DNA of 64,000 nucleotides, taken from Methanobrevibacter_A acididurans. GTDB taxonomy: Archaea > Methanobacteriota > Methanobacteria > Methanobacteriales > Methanobacteriaceae. Positions 63,841 through 64,000 of this stretch are shown piece by piece. The position numbers were made by a program, and so were the translations under genes. Under the pieces are notes generated by a model that worked only from the letters and a program-made list of their open reading frames with translations, had not been told where the DNA came from and did not search any database. The stretch covers positions 434,001 to 498,000 of the forward strand of contig NZ_CP166991.1 in NCBI RefSeq assembly GCF_046197875.1, read 5' to 3'. The first letter of the stretch is position 1. Each line of letters begins with the position of its first letter.

Positions 63841-64000
63841 ATTTTAGTTGTAAAGAAAAATATTCATGTTTATCTAACTTTAGATTAAATTAAAAGAATA
63901 ATAAAGTTCTATTTCTAATCTTTAAAGTTATTTATTTAAATTTAAAAAATAAAAGACATTTAATTAAAGAATCTGTATTATTATACTATTTAGATACTCT
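63841..64000. other. AT-rich right end of the window, no gene seen
   Basis: The last 160 bases hold no ORF start and no recognised element. The next gene, expected from synteny to be on the plus strand, starts beyond the window. Confidence 0.35.

Overview
The window is about 64 kb of very AT-rich archaeal chromosome. A hydrogenotrophic methanogen of the family Methanobacteriaceae (Methanosphaera or Methanobrevibacter type) fits best. Reasons: a 66-residue archaeal histone, archaeal SecDF, LonB, CarS and mevalonate-pathway genes, methanofuran (MfnD, MfnF), methanopterin (MptG) and coenzyme B (HacB) biosynthesis genes, HypA/HypB, cobamide genes, DUF2070 and other families largely confined to methanogens, TATA-box promoters, and GGTGAT or GGAGG ribosome binding sites. 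The genus is an inference from base composition and gene content. Layout: 1-9 kb holds a truncated NOG1 GTPase, TldD protease with an AMMECR1 protein, a GMC-type flavoprotein, PyrI, SecF-SecD, a flavodoxin and ArgC. 9-17 kb holds RibL with HisA, TruA, an acyltransferase, WecB, the methanofuran pair MfnD-MfnF and a membrane-anchored M14-peptidase-like protein. 17-20 kb holds a possible structured RNA, CarS and a dead insertion sequence with perfect 26-bp ends. 20-25 kb is a cofactor and RNA-modification block: a Tes-type radical SAM enzyme, MptG, HacB, a zinc-finger protein and a methylthiotransferase. 25-33 kb holds the histone gene, tRNA-Val and tRNA-Phe, DeoC, Elp3, small conserved proteins, a small secreted protein and a Hel308-type helicase. 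33-38 kb holds MoaC, a glycosyltransferase, CbiD, an NSS transporter and a nitroreductase. 38-51 kb holds two tRNA-Gly genes, HMG-CoA synthase with thiolase, an M48 peptidase, a GNAT enzyme, CbiP, LonB, Prs, HypA-HypB, a DUF354 protein and tRNA-Ala. 51-64 kb holds membrane and zinc-ribbon proteins, an MnmC-like methyltransferase with a histidine-rich tail, DUF2070, a fumarase beta subunit, a PLP enzyme, pyruvate carboxylase subunit A with its biotin ligase, a METTL5-like enzyme and a SPOUT methyltransferase. How the genes work together: several make methanogenic cofactors (methanofuran, methanopterin, coenzyme B, cobamide). HMG-CoA synthase, thiolase, CarS and possibly Tes supply archaeal membrane lipids. 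HypA/HypB deliver nickel to hydrogenases. Five tRNA genes and at least six RNA-modification enzymes (TruA, MtaB-type, Elp3, METTL5-like, COG2106 and possibly the MnmC-like protein) serve translation. No phage, CRISPR array or defence island is visible; the only mobile element is the degenerate IS. The most interesting unexplained signals are compact hairpin-rich intergenic segments (17180-17272, 25914-25971, 63666-63840), an inverted repeat and probable leaderless promoter before the COG2106 gene, a probable AUA start on the M48 gene, and the histidine-rich methyltransferase tail. All hairpin calls must be weighed against the strong AT bias, which creates chance stems.
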